Below are positions 17,871 to 28,197 of a stretch of DNA of 64,000 nucleotides, piece after piece. The stretch comes from Enterobacteriaceae endosymbiont of Macroplea appendiculata (GTDB lineage: Bacteria > Pseudomonadota > Gammaproteobacteria > Enterobacterales > Enterobacteriaceae): contig NZ_CP046220.1 of assembly GCF_012571605.1 (NCBI RefSeq), forward strand, positions 402,350 to 466,349, written 5' to 3'. Positions within the stretch are counted from its first letter, which is position 1, and each line of letters begins with the position of its first letter. The position numbers and the translations under genes are program-made. The notes under the pieces are model-generated. The model did no database searches. It saw nothing but the letters and a program-made list of their open reading frames with translations, and had not been told where the DNA came from.

Positions 17871-18371
17871 ATGATAATTTTAGGTAAATTTGGATCTTTT
17901 TATGGTATTAAAGGATGGATTAAATTATTTTCTTATACAGAAAATCATGATAATATTTTTTTATATAAAAATATATTTATTTTAGATCAATTAAATAAAA
18001 AATATTACATCAAATTTTATAAATATATTTATAAAAAAAAATTCTATATTACTAGAATTAACATTGTTAATGATATTGTCAAAAATACATCTTTCAATTT
18101 AGTTAATAAAAATATTCTGATTCAATACAAAGATATTATTATATATAAAAAACCAAAAGAATATTATTGGTATGATATTATAAAATGTACAATTACTAAT
18201 GTAGATAATAAACATTTAGGTGTTGTTACTAATATTATTACAACTGGTATACATGATATATTAGAAGTAAAACAATATAATCATCAAAAAAAAATATATA
18301 TTCCCTTTATTATGCAACAAATAATTAAAAAAATAGATCTATTTAAAAAGATCATTATAGTTCATTGGTGA
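17871..18371 (+). CDS. rimM: Ribosome maturation factor RimM
   Basis: 166 residues (E. coli 182). RimM assists assembly of the 30S head and binds S19. The N-terminal RimM domain begins ILGKFGSFYGIKGWIKLFSYTE with the conserved G-x-G-I-K-G-W motif; the C-terminal PRC-barrel begins at EYYWYDII and includes the GVVTNIITTGIHDILEV loop and IPFI. The rest has diverged with many Lys/Ile/Asn replacements. Between rpsP and trmD as in all enterics. Confidence 0.95.
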   Translation: MIILGKFGSFYGIKGWIKLFSYTENHDNIFLYKNIFILDQLNKKYYIKFYKYIYKKKFYITRINIVNDIVKNTSFNLVNKNILIQYKDIIIYKKPKEYYWYDIIKCTITNVDNKHLGVVTNIITTGIHDILEVKQYNHQKKIYIPFIMQQIIKKIDLFKKIIIVHW

Positions 18372-18394
18372 ATAATTATTTAAATATTACAATT

Positions 18395-19144
18395 ATGATG
18401 TGGATAGGTATAATAAGTTTATTTCCTAAAATGTTTGATGCTATTAAAAATTATGGTATTACCAGACAAGGAATAAAAAAAAAATTATTACAATTAGATT
18501 TTTGTAATCCTAGAGATTATGTAAATAATAAATATAAAATAGATGCACCAATATATGGTGGAGGAGGTATAATATTAAAACCAGAACCATTAATGAAAGC
18601 TATTAAAGAAATTAAAAAAAAAACAAAAAGTAAAAACATAAAAGTAATTTATTTGTCTCCCCAAGGGAAAAACATTAATATAAAATATATAAAGACTTTA
18701 TTAAAATATGACTTTATTTTAATTTGTGGACGATATAAGGGTATAGATGAACGTGTAATACAATATTTTATAGATGAAGAAATTTCTATTGGTGACTATA
18801 TTTTAAGCGGCGGAGAACTACCTGCAATGATTGTTATTGATGCTGTATCTAGGTTAATACCAGGAGTATTAAATAATATTGCATCTAATAAAACAGATTC
18901 TTTTTATAATAATGGATTATTAGATTGTCCTCATTATACACGTCCAGCAATAATCACAAATTATTCTCATGTTCCAGATATATTATTATCAGGTAATCAT
19001 AAAAAAATAAATGATTGGAAGCTACAAAATTCTTTAGGTTATACATGGTTGAAAAGACCTGATTTATTAAATAAAAAAAAATTAAATGAAAAAGAAAAAC
19101 ATCTTTTAAAGATTTTTAAAAAAAATTTTTTTAATATTAAGTAA
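18395..19144 (+). CDS. trmD: tRNA (guanine-37-N1)-methyltransferase TrmD
   Basis: TrmD methylates G37 of tRNAs with G36 and prevents +1 frameshifts. The likely start is the ATG at 18395 or 18398 (MWIGIISLFPKMF as in E. coli); a TTG at 18365 would overlap rimM and add ten unmatched residues. The SPOUT-knot motifs are present: YLSPQGK, LICGRYKGIDERVI, SIGDYILSGGELPAM, and the tail LLDCPHYTRP. The N-terminal loop that reads YGGGPGM in E. coli is YGGGGII here, a change in a well-conserved stretch. About 249 residues, close to the E. coli 255. Confidence 0.96.
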   Translation: MMWIGIISLFPKMFDAIKNYGITRQGIKKKLLQLDFCNPRDYVNNKYKIDAPIYGGGGIILKPEPLMKAIKEIKKKTKSKNIKVIYLSPQGKNINIKYIKTLLKYDFILICGRYKGIDERVIQYFIDEEISIGDYILSGGELPAMIVIDAVSRLIPGVLNNIASNKTDSFYNNGLLDCPHYTRPAIITNYSHVPDILLSGNHKKINDWKLQNSLGYTWLKRPDLLNKKKLNEKEKHLLKIFKKNFFNIK

Positions 19145-19153
19145 GAGGTAAAC

Positions 19154-19504
19154 ATGAATATTATTAATGAAATAAACCAACAATATATCAATAATAAAAA
19201 AAATATACCTGCTTTTAGAGTAGGAGATACATTAGTAGTACATTTATGGGTACTTGAAGGAAATAAAAAAAGAATTCAGTTATTTGAAGGTATAGTAATT
19301 GCAAAAAGTAATAAACATATCAATTCTTCTTTTACATTACGTAAAATGTCTCATGGAATTGGTGTAGAACGTGTCTTTCCTTTATATTCTAATATGATTC
19401 ATACCATACATATTAAAAAACTAGGTTTAGTTAGAAAAGCAAAATTATATTTTTTACGTAAACTAACTGGGAAAGCAGCACGTATTAAAGAACGTTTAAT
19501 TTAA
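19154..19504 (+). CDS. rplS: 50S ribosomal protein L19
   Basis: 116 residues (E. coli 115). [28 protein letters not shown] and [20 protein letters not shown] are typical. AGAGGT lies before the ATG, the clearest ribosome site of this operon. Last gene of rpsP-rimM-trmD-rplS; its stop is only 9 bp from the end of the convergent recD. Confidence 0.97.
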   Translation: MNIINEINQQYINNKKNIPAFRVGDTLVVHLWVLEGNKKRIQLFEGIVIAKSNKHINSSFTLRKMSHGIGVERVFPLYSNMIHTIHIKKLGLVRKAKLYFLRKLTGKAARIKERLI

Positions 19505-19513
19505 AAAATAATA

Positions 19514-21376
19514 CTATAAATTTTTAATACTATGCAATAACAATTTTTTCCTAATATTAGAATAACGTTTTATCTTTTGTTGCAATGTTTGAAAAAAGAT
19601 ATTGTAAGGACTAAAAATATATATTTTTTTTTTAGCTCTAGTTATAGCAGTATAAATTAATTCTCTATTTAATATAGAAGTAAATTTATTTGGTAAAATT
19701 AATGCAACATGATTAAATTCTGATCCTTGTGCTTTGTGTATAGTAATTGCATAAGATATTTCGTGCTCAGGTAACTCATTAATATTAATAAATTTATATT
19801 TATGATATGGTAATTGAAATATTATTTCAAGTTTTTTTTTTTTTTTATTCCATATCGTTATACCTATATCACCATTAAATAAATTTAATAAATGATTATT
19901 TTTAGTAATGATGATAGGTTTTCCTGGATACCACATTGATTTCATATAATATAAACTATGTTCTTGTTTAGAAAATATATTATCTAATTTATTATTAATT
20001 ATACTAGTTCCGAATAAACTATTTTTAATAGCACATAAAATCTGATAATTTTTTAAATTATGAAAATAATTATCAATATTTTGTATGTCATTATAGTGTT
20101 TAATATAACAAAAATATTGTTTAAAATATATAATATGATTTTGAATCATATTATTATATGTTTCAATGTTATTGATATTAATATATTGGACGTCAAGATA
20201 TTTATTAGTTAAAAAAATATCTTGTATATCTTTTATACGTTTTTTTTTAATAGATAGAGCTAATTTGTGTATACCTGAAGAATGTTTATAACGATAATTT
20301 TTTGTTAATGTATTAATACAATTACGAATATAACATGTTGTATTATTTTTGCTAGTCTTTATAGTAATCAATATAGTTGTTAAAAAATGATTATAAGCTT
20401 TAGTTATATTAAATTTTTTAAAATAACATATATCCTGTAATAAATAACCAGTATTTATTGGAGACAACTGATATTCATCTCCTAACAAAACTAAAGAACT
20501 ATTTTTAGGTAGGCTATCTAAAATAATCGACATTAAATGTAAATCAATCATAGATGCTTCATCAACAATTAATAATTGTGTATTTAATTGATTTTGTTGA
20601 TTAAATATAGTGGTTTTTTTATATATATTAATTTTAAAAAAATTATGTATGGTTGTAGCACTATGTGGTATTTGTTTAGCTTCTTCTGGAGTTATAACTG
20701 ATATGGGTAATAAACTAAAAAACATATTTAATGATTCTGTTATTCTATTAGCAGCTTTACCTGTAAAGGCAATAACATTGATTATAATATTTTTTTTAAT
20801 TTTTATAAAAGACAAAATAATTTTTGCTATAATGGTAGTTTTACCTGTACCCGGGGAACCTGTAATAATACTAATTCTATGCATTAAAGCTGTTATAATA
20901 GCTATTTTTTGCTGCATATTATCAATATCATAAAATATATTATTCAGATGATTTTTAATTTGTGTAATGTATTGCACACAATATTTATTGTTTAAAAAAT
21001 GATTAATAATATTATTTTCTAATTTCCATATTCTATACATATAAAAACATTTATTTTCTAAGATGAAAGGTGTGATTTGTATTCCTTTACCATCACTAAC
21101 AATATATGTATATGATAATAATTTTTTTTCCCAATTAATATTGTTAGAAAAAAATTTATTAATTTTATTTAATAAAGTTTTATTATCATGAAAAATTTTT
21201 TTTGGGTTTAATTGTGATATTGGTAAACATATATGACCATCTCGTATAAATTTACTTAAATACGATACAGCAAACATTAATTCTGGTTGTGTATGACTTA
21301 TTAAAATATTTGCAAATTGTAAATCAATTTCTTGAAATAATTTACTTTGATTTAATAATTTTAAGAAACGATACAT
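19514..21376 (-). CDS. recD: Exodeoxyribonuclease V, subunit RecD
   Basis: 620 residues (E. coli 608). RecD is the fast 5'-3' helicase motor of RecBCD. Walker A GSPGTGKTT is at 173-181, Walker B LLIVDEASMID follows, and the C-terminal motifs ITIHKAQGSEF and LIYTAITRAKKK (arginine finger) are complete, so the motor looks active. The middle (about 340-450) has diverged and is very Asn/Lys/Ile rich. Last gene of recC-recB-recD; 24 bp separate it from recB. Confidence 0.96.
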   Translation of the reverse strand: MYRFLKLLNQSKLFQEIDLQFANILISHTQPELMFAVSYLSKFIRDGHICLPISQLNPKKIFHDNKTLLNKINKFFSNNINWEKKLLSYTYIVSDGKGIQITPFILENKCFYMYRIWKLENNIINHFLNNKYCVQYITQIKNHLNNIFYDIDNMQQKIAIITALMHRISIITGSPGTGKTTIIAKIILSFIKIKKNIIINVIAFTGKAANRITESLNMFFSLLPISVITPEEAKQIPHSATTIHNFFKINIYKKTTIFNQQNQLNTQLLIVDEASMIDLHLMSIILDSLPKNSSLVLLGDEYQLSPINTGYLLQDICYFKKFNITKAYNHFLTTILITIKTSKNNTTCYIRNCINTLTKNYRYKHSSGIHKLALSIKKKRIKDIQDIFLTNKYLDVQYININNIETYNNMIQNHIIYFKQYFCYIKHYNDIQNIDNYFHNLKNYQILCAIKNSLFGTSIINNKLDNIFSKQEHSLYYMKSMWYPGKPIIITKNNHLLNLFNGDIGITIWNKKKKKLEIIFQLPYHKYKFININELPEHEISYAITIHKAQGSEFNHVALILPNKFTSILNRELIYTAITRAKKKIYIFSPYNIFFQTLQQKIKRYSNIRKKLLLHSIKNL

Positions 21377-21400
21377 TTATTTTACCAAAATAAAAATATT

Positions 21401-24400
21401 TTAATTAAATAATAAATCTAATTTTTGGATGAGTTCTACTGATGGTTTATGCAACCAAATACCATGTTTATTTTTCATATTATTATTTATTCCTCGTAGA
21501 TATAAATAAATTACAGCACCAAAATGTTTACTATAATTATAGTTATACATGTTATTTTTTAAATATTTGTGTAAAGCTAATGTATACAATTGATATTGTA
21601 TGTCATAACGATTCCTACATATATCAGTTTCTATATTTTTATAATTATAGTAATTAATATTATAACCTAACCAGGTAGTTTTATAATCAATAATATAATA
21701 TTTATCTTGCCATATACATACTAAATCCAGTATACCATTTAAAAATCCTTTAAAGTCTGGAAAACATATTGTTGATAGATTTGAAGAAATAATATCATAT
21801 TTTTTAATAATATCATTAAATTGTATATCATAAATATTATTTTTTATTGTACAATAGAATTCAAATTCTACTTGTTTGTGTTCTTTTACAATTTGTTTTA
21901 ATATAATTTTCTGGGGTCCTAATGGTGTATTAATTATATTATTTATCCAATTAGTTAACATTTTATGCCAAGAAATGTGAATATTATTTTTAAATAATTC
22001 TTTCTTAATAATATCATGAATATTACTATATTTTATAGTAACTTTTTCTAAAATTTTATGCATAAATATACCAATCTTTTTACCTACTAAAAAATTATGT
22101 TGTGTTTTTTTAATATATTTTTTTTGTGTTTGTAAAAAATAGAATGTATCAATAGGTTTTATATAAATTTTATTTTTATATTGTATTTGTTTTATTTTAG
22201 TAAAATTCATGATCTTTATAGTATTAAATTTATTTAAATTATTTTTTTGTTCTAAAACATCATATTGATATATTAAAATATGAGGTTTACTAATTTTATT
22301 AACTATAAACATCTTATAATTTAAGATAACTATTTTAATATCATTAGTGATTAATTGTTTTATATTGTTATATAAAATATTTTTATCATTATTTTTATTT
22401 TTTAATAAATACTGTAAAGAATTAAAATATTTTATATATTTATGATATTTATTATATTGATAAAACTGTATATTAGCTAAACCAATATTACAAGTAAAAA
22501 TAGATCTAGTAATAGATACATACAATAATCTTAAATTTTCTGATAGTGATTCTTGTAAAGCATATTGAATATTTTCTTGATTTTTATGAAAATCAATGTT
22601 TTTTTTATAAGTAATAGGATCATGATAAACAATAACTTCAGAATTCATTACATCAATAAAATTACAAACAATAAAAGGCAACCATACAATATTAAATTGT
22701 AAACCTTTAGATTGATGAATAGTCATAATTCTTATATGATTATTTTCATCATATTGTTTAGGTAAACATACTATATTTTTAGAATTTGGATATATAATTT
22801 GTTTTGTTATCCATTGAATTAAAATTTTTATATGAGTAGTTTTTTTAAATTTTGTTTGTATATATTCCCCTATAAATAATATATTTTTAATTTGTTGTTC
22901 ATTATATAAGCAAATAATATTAATTTTTTTTAAAATATTTTCCTTGAGAAAAAAATATTTTAACATATATAAAATACCTTTTTGTTGCCACATTTCTTTA
23001 TATATAGAAAATTGTCGCATAATTTTTAATAAAAAATTATTTTTATTATTCACATCGAAATTTTGTAATGACGTTGTAAATAAGGAATGATTTAATATAT
23101 GCATAACAGATTTTATATCATATGGTTCTGCAATAGCTTTTAAAAGTAAAACTAGTTCTTTAGCTTCTATATTTTGAAAAATATTATTTTGTTCAGATAA
23201 ATATATAGATAATATATTAAATTTTATTAGTTCCTTTTGTATAATATATGCTTCATATTTATTACGTACTATGATTACAATATCAGTTATATGAATTTTT
23301 CTTTTTTTTTTATTTAAAATAATATAATTATCATGTAATAAAGTTGTATAGATATTTTCAGCACAGATATATGCAATTTTTTGTTTGAAACACATATTAT
23401 TATATTCATGTAAATCAAACCAAAATGTGATACCTGGTTGTATCTTATCATTTATTATTAAATTATAATTATATTTTTCCTGTGCATATTTAAGAGGTTG
23501 AAAATGTATGTTTTTAAGTAAAAAAGGATTAGATCTATTCATAAATAAATTATTAATACTATTAGTCATAGTACTTGATGAACGCCAATTATATTGTAAT
23601 GTATAACAATACTGGATTTTTTGTTTAGCTCGTAAATATGTAAATACATCAGCATTTCTAAATGCATAAATAGATTGTTTAGGATCGCCAATATAAATTA
23701 TTAAACTATTATGTATATTATTTAAATAAATTGTTTGAAAAATATTATATTGTTCTATACTAGTATCTTGAAATTCATCTAATAAAACAACAGGATATTG
23801 TTTTTGAATATCTTGGGCAATTGATATGCCTAAAGTACTATTTAAACGTTTTAACAAAATATTTAGTAAATCATCAAAACTAATTTTTTTTGTTTTTGTT
23901 TTTTTAATTTTGAGAAAATTATATACATATTTTACTACTTGAAATAAAATTAAATGTTTTAAACTTACTATTTTATTTAAAAAAACATCTATTTTTGTAA
24001 ATAAAATATGTTTCGGAGGATATTTAATACTATGTAAAATTAAGTTTTTTTGTGAAAATTTTTTTAATTTTATAGGGTAACTATTATCTAATGTATTTGT
24101 AATAGTCCATATATTAATTTCTGTAATCCAGTTCATTAATGAACGTTTATTATATAAATATTTATTTATATCACTATCATGTATAATATGTAATATATTT
24201 TTATAATATAATTGCCATGTTTTTTTTATAATATTAATATAATTAATATTTTTTTGAAATTGTTGAGTAAAATTAACATTATGTATATTAAATTTAATAT
24301 TTGAATTTTTATAATGAAAAAAAAATGGTAATATAGATTGTAATAAGTTTTTTGGTGTTTGGAATTTTTGAAAAAATATTTTTACAATATGCATGGGTAA

Positions 24401-24934
24401 AGACTGAATATGTTCGTTCCAAAATTGTGTAATAGCTTGATTAATCCAATATAATTCTAATTCATTATTCATAATAGTAATTACATTATGTGTAATATCA
24501 TAACTTTTAAAATTTAAAATTTTTTGACAAAATGAATGAATTGTATAAATAGATGCTTTATGTATATTTTTAGTTGCTTGTAATAAAATTTTTTGAGCTT
24601 GTATTAAATCTTTAATTTCTGATAAAAGTATATTAATCATTTGATACTTACTTGACCTATTAATGCAAGCACGTAATAAAATTTGTATACTATGAACAAT
24701 TTTTTTATATAAATCACAAGCAGCTATTTCAGTAAAAGTTACGACTAAAATGTTTTGTACAGTTAAAGGTATAGAATATAGTTTTGGTTTATATAAACCT
24801 AATAACAATCTTAAATAAACAATGATAATTGTAAATGTTTTACCTGTTCCAGCAGATGCTTCGATTAAATATTGACCTTGTAAATGTATTTTATATGGAT
24901 TAAATTCTTGAGTTAATAATATCGGTAATTTCAT
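21401..24934 (-). CDS. recB: Exodeoxyribonuclease V, subunit RecB (helicase-nuclease)
   Basis: 1177 residues (E. coli 1180). RecB carries the 3'-5' helicase and the single nuclease site of RecBCD and loads RecA after Chi. All SF1 motifs are visible: EASAGTGKT (25-33), VTFTEIAA, LLDEFQDTS, IGDPKQSIYAFRNAD, YNWRSS, IMTIHQSKGLQF and LLYVSITRS. The C-terminal nuclease is also intact, with the conserved histidine in IFMHKILE, then GILDLV and YYIIDYKT giving the Asp/Asp-x-Lys site. Order recC-recB-recD; E. coli has the protease gene ptrA between recC and recB, lost here (17-bp gap). Confidence 0.97.
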   Translation of the reverse strand: MKLPILLTQEFNPYKIHLQGQYLIEASAGTGKTFTIIIVYLRLLLGLYKPKLYSIPLTVQNILVVTFTEIAACDLYKKIVHSIQILLRACINRSSKYQMINILLSEIKDLIQAQKILLQATKNIHKASIYTIHSFCQKILNFKSYDITHNVITIMNNELELYWINQAITQFWNEHIQSLPMHIVKIFFQKFQTPKNLLQSILPFFFHYKNSNIKFNIHNVNFTQQFQKNINYINIIKKTWQLYYKNILHIIHDSDINKYLYNKRSLMNWITEINIWTITNTLDNSYPIKLKKFSQKNLILHSIKYPPKHILFTKIDVFLNKIVSLKHLILFQVVKYVYNFLKIKKTKTKKISFDDLLNILLKRLNSTLGISIAQDIQKQYPVVLLDEFQDTSIEQYNIFQTIYLNNIHNSLIIYIGDPKQSIYAFRNADVFTYLRAKQKIQYCYTLQYNWRSSSTMTNSINNLFMNRSNPFLLKNIHFQPLKYAQEKYNYNLIINDKIQPGITFWFDLHEYNNMCFKQKIAYICAENIYTTLLHDNYIILNKKKRKIHITDIVIIVRNKYEAYIIQKELIKFNILSIYLSEQNNIFQNIEAKELVLLLKAIAEPYDIKSVMHILNHSLFTTSLQNFDVNNKNNFLLKIMRQFSIYKEMWQQKGILYMLKYFFLKENILKKINIICLYNEQQIKNILFIGEYIQTKFKKTTHIKILIQWITKQIIYPNSKNIVCLPKQYDENNHIRIMTIHQSKGLQFNIVWLPFIVCNFIDVMNSEVIVYHDPITYKKNIDFHKNQENIQYALQESLSENLRLLYVSITRSIFTCNIGLANIQFYQYNKYHKYIKYFNSLQYLLKNKNNDKNILYNNIKQLITNDIKIVILNYKMFIVNKISKPHILIYQYDVLEQKNNLNKFNTIKIMNFTKIKQIQYKNKIYIKPIDTFYFLQTQKKYIKKTQHNFLVGKKIGIFMHKILEKVTIKYSNIHDIIKKELFKNNIHISWHKMLTNWINNIINTPLGPQKIILKQIVKEHKQVEFEFYCTIKNNIYDIQFNDIIKKYDIISSNLSTICFPDFKGFLNGILDLVCIWQDKYYIIDYKTTWLGYNINYYNYKNIETDICRNRYDIQYQLYTLALHKYLKNNMYNYNYSKHFGAVIYLYLRGINNNMKNKHGIWLHKPSVELIQKLDLLFN

Positions 24935-24951
24935 AATTATATTAAATAATT

Positions 24952-27900
24952 TTATTGTATTTTAAAACATAATATATCTAATAACCATGTTATTATAATG
25001 TTTTGTATATCTAAAAATTTTTTTGGTTGTATATCAAAATTTATTTTTTGAAAATATAAATCATTTTTTTCACTAAAAAAATTTTTTTCCCAATAATAAA
25101 AAAATTTTTTTTTAGCTTGTTTTTGCATAATACTACTATAATCAATACCATTAATATTGGTATTATAACAAACATTTATCCAAGACCAAGAACTTCTCAT
25201 AGGTAAAATTATTGGATTATTTATTCCTATAATATATCCTTTAATATATTTATTTAATAAATTTAATGCAGTATTATAAGGTATATATCTAAAATTATAT
25301 TGAGTATCTTTAAAACCTATAATTTTAGCACTATGTATATTACTATCACACACACATAATATTAAATACTTAATCCAAAAAGCCATAATAGATTTAATAT
25401 CTAAATATTTTGGTTGAAATTCTAGTAATGTATTATTACTATATAAGTATTTTATTTTACCATATAATATTATATTATCAAAATTTAAATGAACTTTTTT
25501 GCTTATAATATTATGTTGTTGATAATTATAATATTTATGATATATAACAGATATTTTGTGTACAGTTTCTAACCACCATATTTTATTATAATTACCAAAA
25601 GGCAATAAACCATGATTTAAGTAATATTTATATAATGTCATAATACTACCATGATTAATAAATGTGTTAAATATATCTTTATTAATTATATATTTTTGTA
25701 AATAATTAATATTAAAAGATTGTATCTGAAAATCTTTTCTATCATTAATATTTTGTAAATATATTCCTAATCTTTGATTAAAAAAACCTTTTAGAGGATG
25801 TCGCCAAAAATTAATGAAATTACAAATACTAATATTATTTATGTCAAGTATTTTAAATTTTAAATTTAACTTATTTGTCTGTATAATATTCTTTGTAATA
25901 TTAAATTTTTTATATGATATATAATGTATAATATTATTATGTAAAACAAAATTATTATGTATATATGTAATTAATGTTTGTATGGTATTAGAGATATTTT
26001 GATGTTCTAAAGGTTGTGACACGTAACTAATATATAATTTGTGTTTAGTGAGTGTTAATAATTTTAAAAATATATATTGATCTATATTTTTATTACTATT
26101 TTGTTTTAAATAATTATTTAATAAGCTGAATTGAATATCATATGTTTTACGGGGGAAATATTCTTCATTCATACCTATTAAAATATATATTTTAGTTGGT
26201 TTGATAAAAAAATTATTTAAATTACAAAAATTAATTTTATTAATTCTAAAAGATTTATAATCTTGTGTTTTAAATATATAATTAATAAGATTTATAATCA
26301 TAAAAATGTCAACTTTATTTTTATATTGAGCATATATACCATATTGTATACATTTTTGGATTTTATTAAAAAACTTATATATTTGTATATTATAAAAAGT
26401 TTTTTTCGGAAAAAAATCTAAATATAATTTTTGTAAAATATTAATCCATTTTGTTAAAAAATATGATTTTTGTAAAAATTTTTTCCATTTATATAAAAGA
26501 AATAATAATTTTGTAAATTTTCCTAATATAATACCAGTAATATTATCTACACCAGGATATGGAAGAATATTATTCCATATTTGTTGTGTATTACCTAAAA
26601 CATATCCAACATATAAACGTTGTAATGCTAAAGTCCAAGTATATTGATTTTTTAATAAATCAAAATTTTTAATATTACATAAGTTTATATCATATCTAAT
26701 ATCCATATTTTGAATCCAGTAATATAAATATTCTATTTCTGTATCTTTAATATCTAATTTATTTAAAATATATTTATTATTTAATAATAAATATATTTTA
26801 TTAGGAGTAACATTTTGATGCATTAATTGTAATAAATATAAAAATATGCTAATGATATTTATATTTAGAAAATTAAATGGAGTTTTAATATTAATAGGCA
26901 TATTTTTTTCACAAAATAAATCTTGAATTAATGGTGCATATAATTCTAACTTAGGAGATATAACCATAATATCATGAAGTAAATAATTATTATGTTTATT
27001 CAAAATATTCATAATATTCTGATATAACAACGTTATTTCAGTTTGAATACTTTCACAAGAAAAAATCTGTATAGAAGTATCTATTTTCTGTATTTTTTTT
27101 TTACATGCTGTATTATCAGTAACATACAAAATATCTTTTTGTATTGTAGTTAATAAATTATGATCCTCTATAGATACAAAAGCATCAATATCTCTTGCAG
27201 AAATATCTAAGTATATATGTTGCATATATAATTCATATTTACCAAATTTATTTAATAAACTATTATCATTTAAGAAATTCCAATAATATTGGCATGGATG
27301 ATAACAAAATAAATGTATTTCAAGTTGTTTTTCAAATAATTGTAATATTTTTATATAAATATAAGGAATATTATATATTTCAAAAATAAATATTTTAGTA
27401 TCTAGTAAATCTAATTTACATGTATTTTGTGTTTTTAAAAAATAATATAAATTTCCATAATGCCATAGCTTTGTTTGTAATGTGTTTATATAATATTGCG
27501 TAATACTGTACCACAATTTAGATTGCCAAATTTCATTTTTATTATTATGAGTATAATTTGGTTGCTCCCAGAGAATTAATAATTCTGGTTTATATTTTTG
27601 ATATTGATCAAATATATTAGCAATATGTATAGCAATATCCAAATTAGAATATAAATATTTCATTTTATGAAAATATTTTTTTAAAAACAAAAACTCTGGT
27701 AAATGAATTAATTTTGGTATTAAATACATGATAGGCCAAATAATAGAATATTTATTTAAAAAAATATTATTACCTCTGGTTAAGAAAGTAAGAGTTTTTT
27801 TTATAATATCCATTATAAATATATCTATGGTGGAATAACTAATATTGGCATGTATTTTTATACTATTTATTAAATATAATTTGAATTCAGTAATATTATT

Positions 27901-28020
27901 TTTATTATTAATCAATATCTTTTTTGATTTTAATATATTAGTTTTATTACAATTTAAAAGTTGTAATTCTAATATTTTAAATAAAGTGTTCATTTTATTC
28001 GATTTATATATCGTAAACAT
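24952..28020 (-). CDS. recC: Exodeoxyribonuclease V, subunit RecC
   Basis: 1022 residues (E. coli 1122). RecC holds the complex together, splits the duplex and reads Chi. It starts MFTIYKSNKMNTL like E. coli MLRVYHSNRLDVL. The inactive helicase-like fold and the C-terminal dead-nuclease-like domain can be followed by conserved patches such as YNIPYIYIKILQLF, the LGMNEEYFPR-type stretch (IGMNEEYFPRKT), KLYISYVSQ, FWRHPLKGFFNQRL and PFGNYNKIWW. Roughly a hundred residues are missing from internal loops and much has drifted, so whether the Chi sequence is the same as in E. coli cannot be told. Confidence 0.94.
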   Translation of the reverse strand: MFTIYKSNKMNTLFKILELQLLNCNKTNILKSKKILINNKNNITEFKLYLINSIKIHANISYSTIDIFIMDIIKKTLTFLTRGNNIFLNKYSIIWPIMYLIPKLIHLPEFLFLKKYFHKMKYLYSNLDIAIHIANIFDQYQKYKPELLILWEQPNYTHNNKNEIWQSKLWYSITQYYINTLQTKLWHYGNLYYFLKTQNTCKLDLLDTKIFIFEIYNIPYIYIKILQLFEKQLEIHLFCYHPCQYYWNFLNDNSLLNKFGKYELYMQHIYLDISARDIDAFVSIEDHNLLTTIQKDILYVTDNTACKKKIQKIDTSIQIFSCESIQTEITLLYQNIMNILNKHNNYLLHDIMVISPKLELYAPLIQDLFCEKNMPINIKTPFNFLNINIISIFLYLLQLMHQNVTPNKIYLLLNNKYILNKLDIKDTEIEYLYYWIQNMDIRYDINLCNIKNFDLLKNQYTWTLALQRLYVGYVLGNTQQIWNNILPYPGVDNITGIILGKFTKLLFLLYKWKKFLQKSYFLTKWINILQKLYLDFFPKKTFYNIQIYKFFNKIQKCIQYGIYAQYKNKVDIFMIINLINYIFKTQDYKSFRINKINFCNLNNFFIKPTKIYILIGMNEEYFPRKTYDIQFSLLNNYLKQNSNKNIDQYIFLKLLTLTKHKLYISYVSQPLEHQNISNTIQTLITYIHNNFVLHNNIIHYISYKKFNITKNIIQTNKLNLKFKILDINNISICNFINFWRHPLKGFFNQRLGIYLQNINDRKDFQIQSFNINYLQKYIINKDIFNTFINHGSIMTLYKYYLNHGLLPFGNYNKIWWLETVHKISVIYHKYYNYQQHNIISKKVHLNFDNIILYGKIKYLYSNNTLLEFQPKYLDIKSIMAFWIKYLILCVCDSNIHSAKIIGFKDTQYNFRYIPYNTALNLLNKYIKGYIIGINNPIILPMRSSWSWINVCYNTNINGIDYSSIMQKQAKKKFFYYWEKNFFSEKNDLYFQKINFDIQPKKFLDIQNIIITWLLDILCFKIQ

Positions 28021-28197
28021 GATTAAATATCAAACATTATCCTTCTAAAATTATTTTCTTCATAAAAAAATTATAATTTATGTATATAAATAAATATAAT
28101 ATATATTACTCTATATAATTAAAATAAAAATAGATAATAAATATCTAATTTAGATTTGATGTAAAATTTAAATTATTATTTTTTTATAAAGGATACT

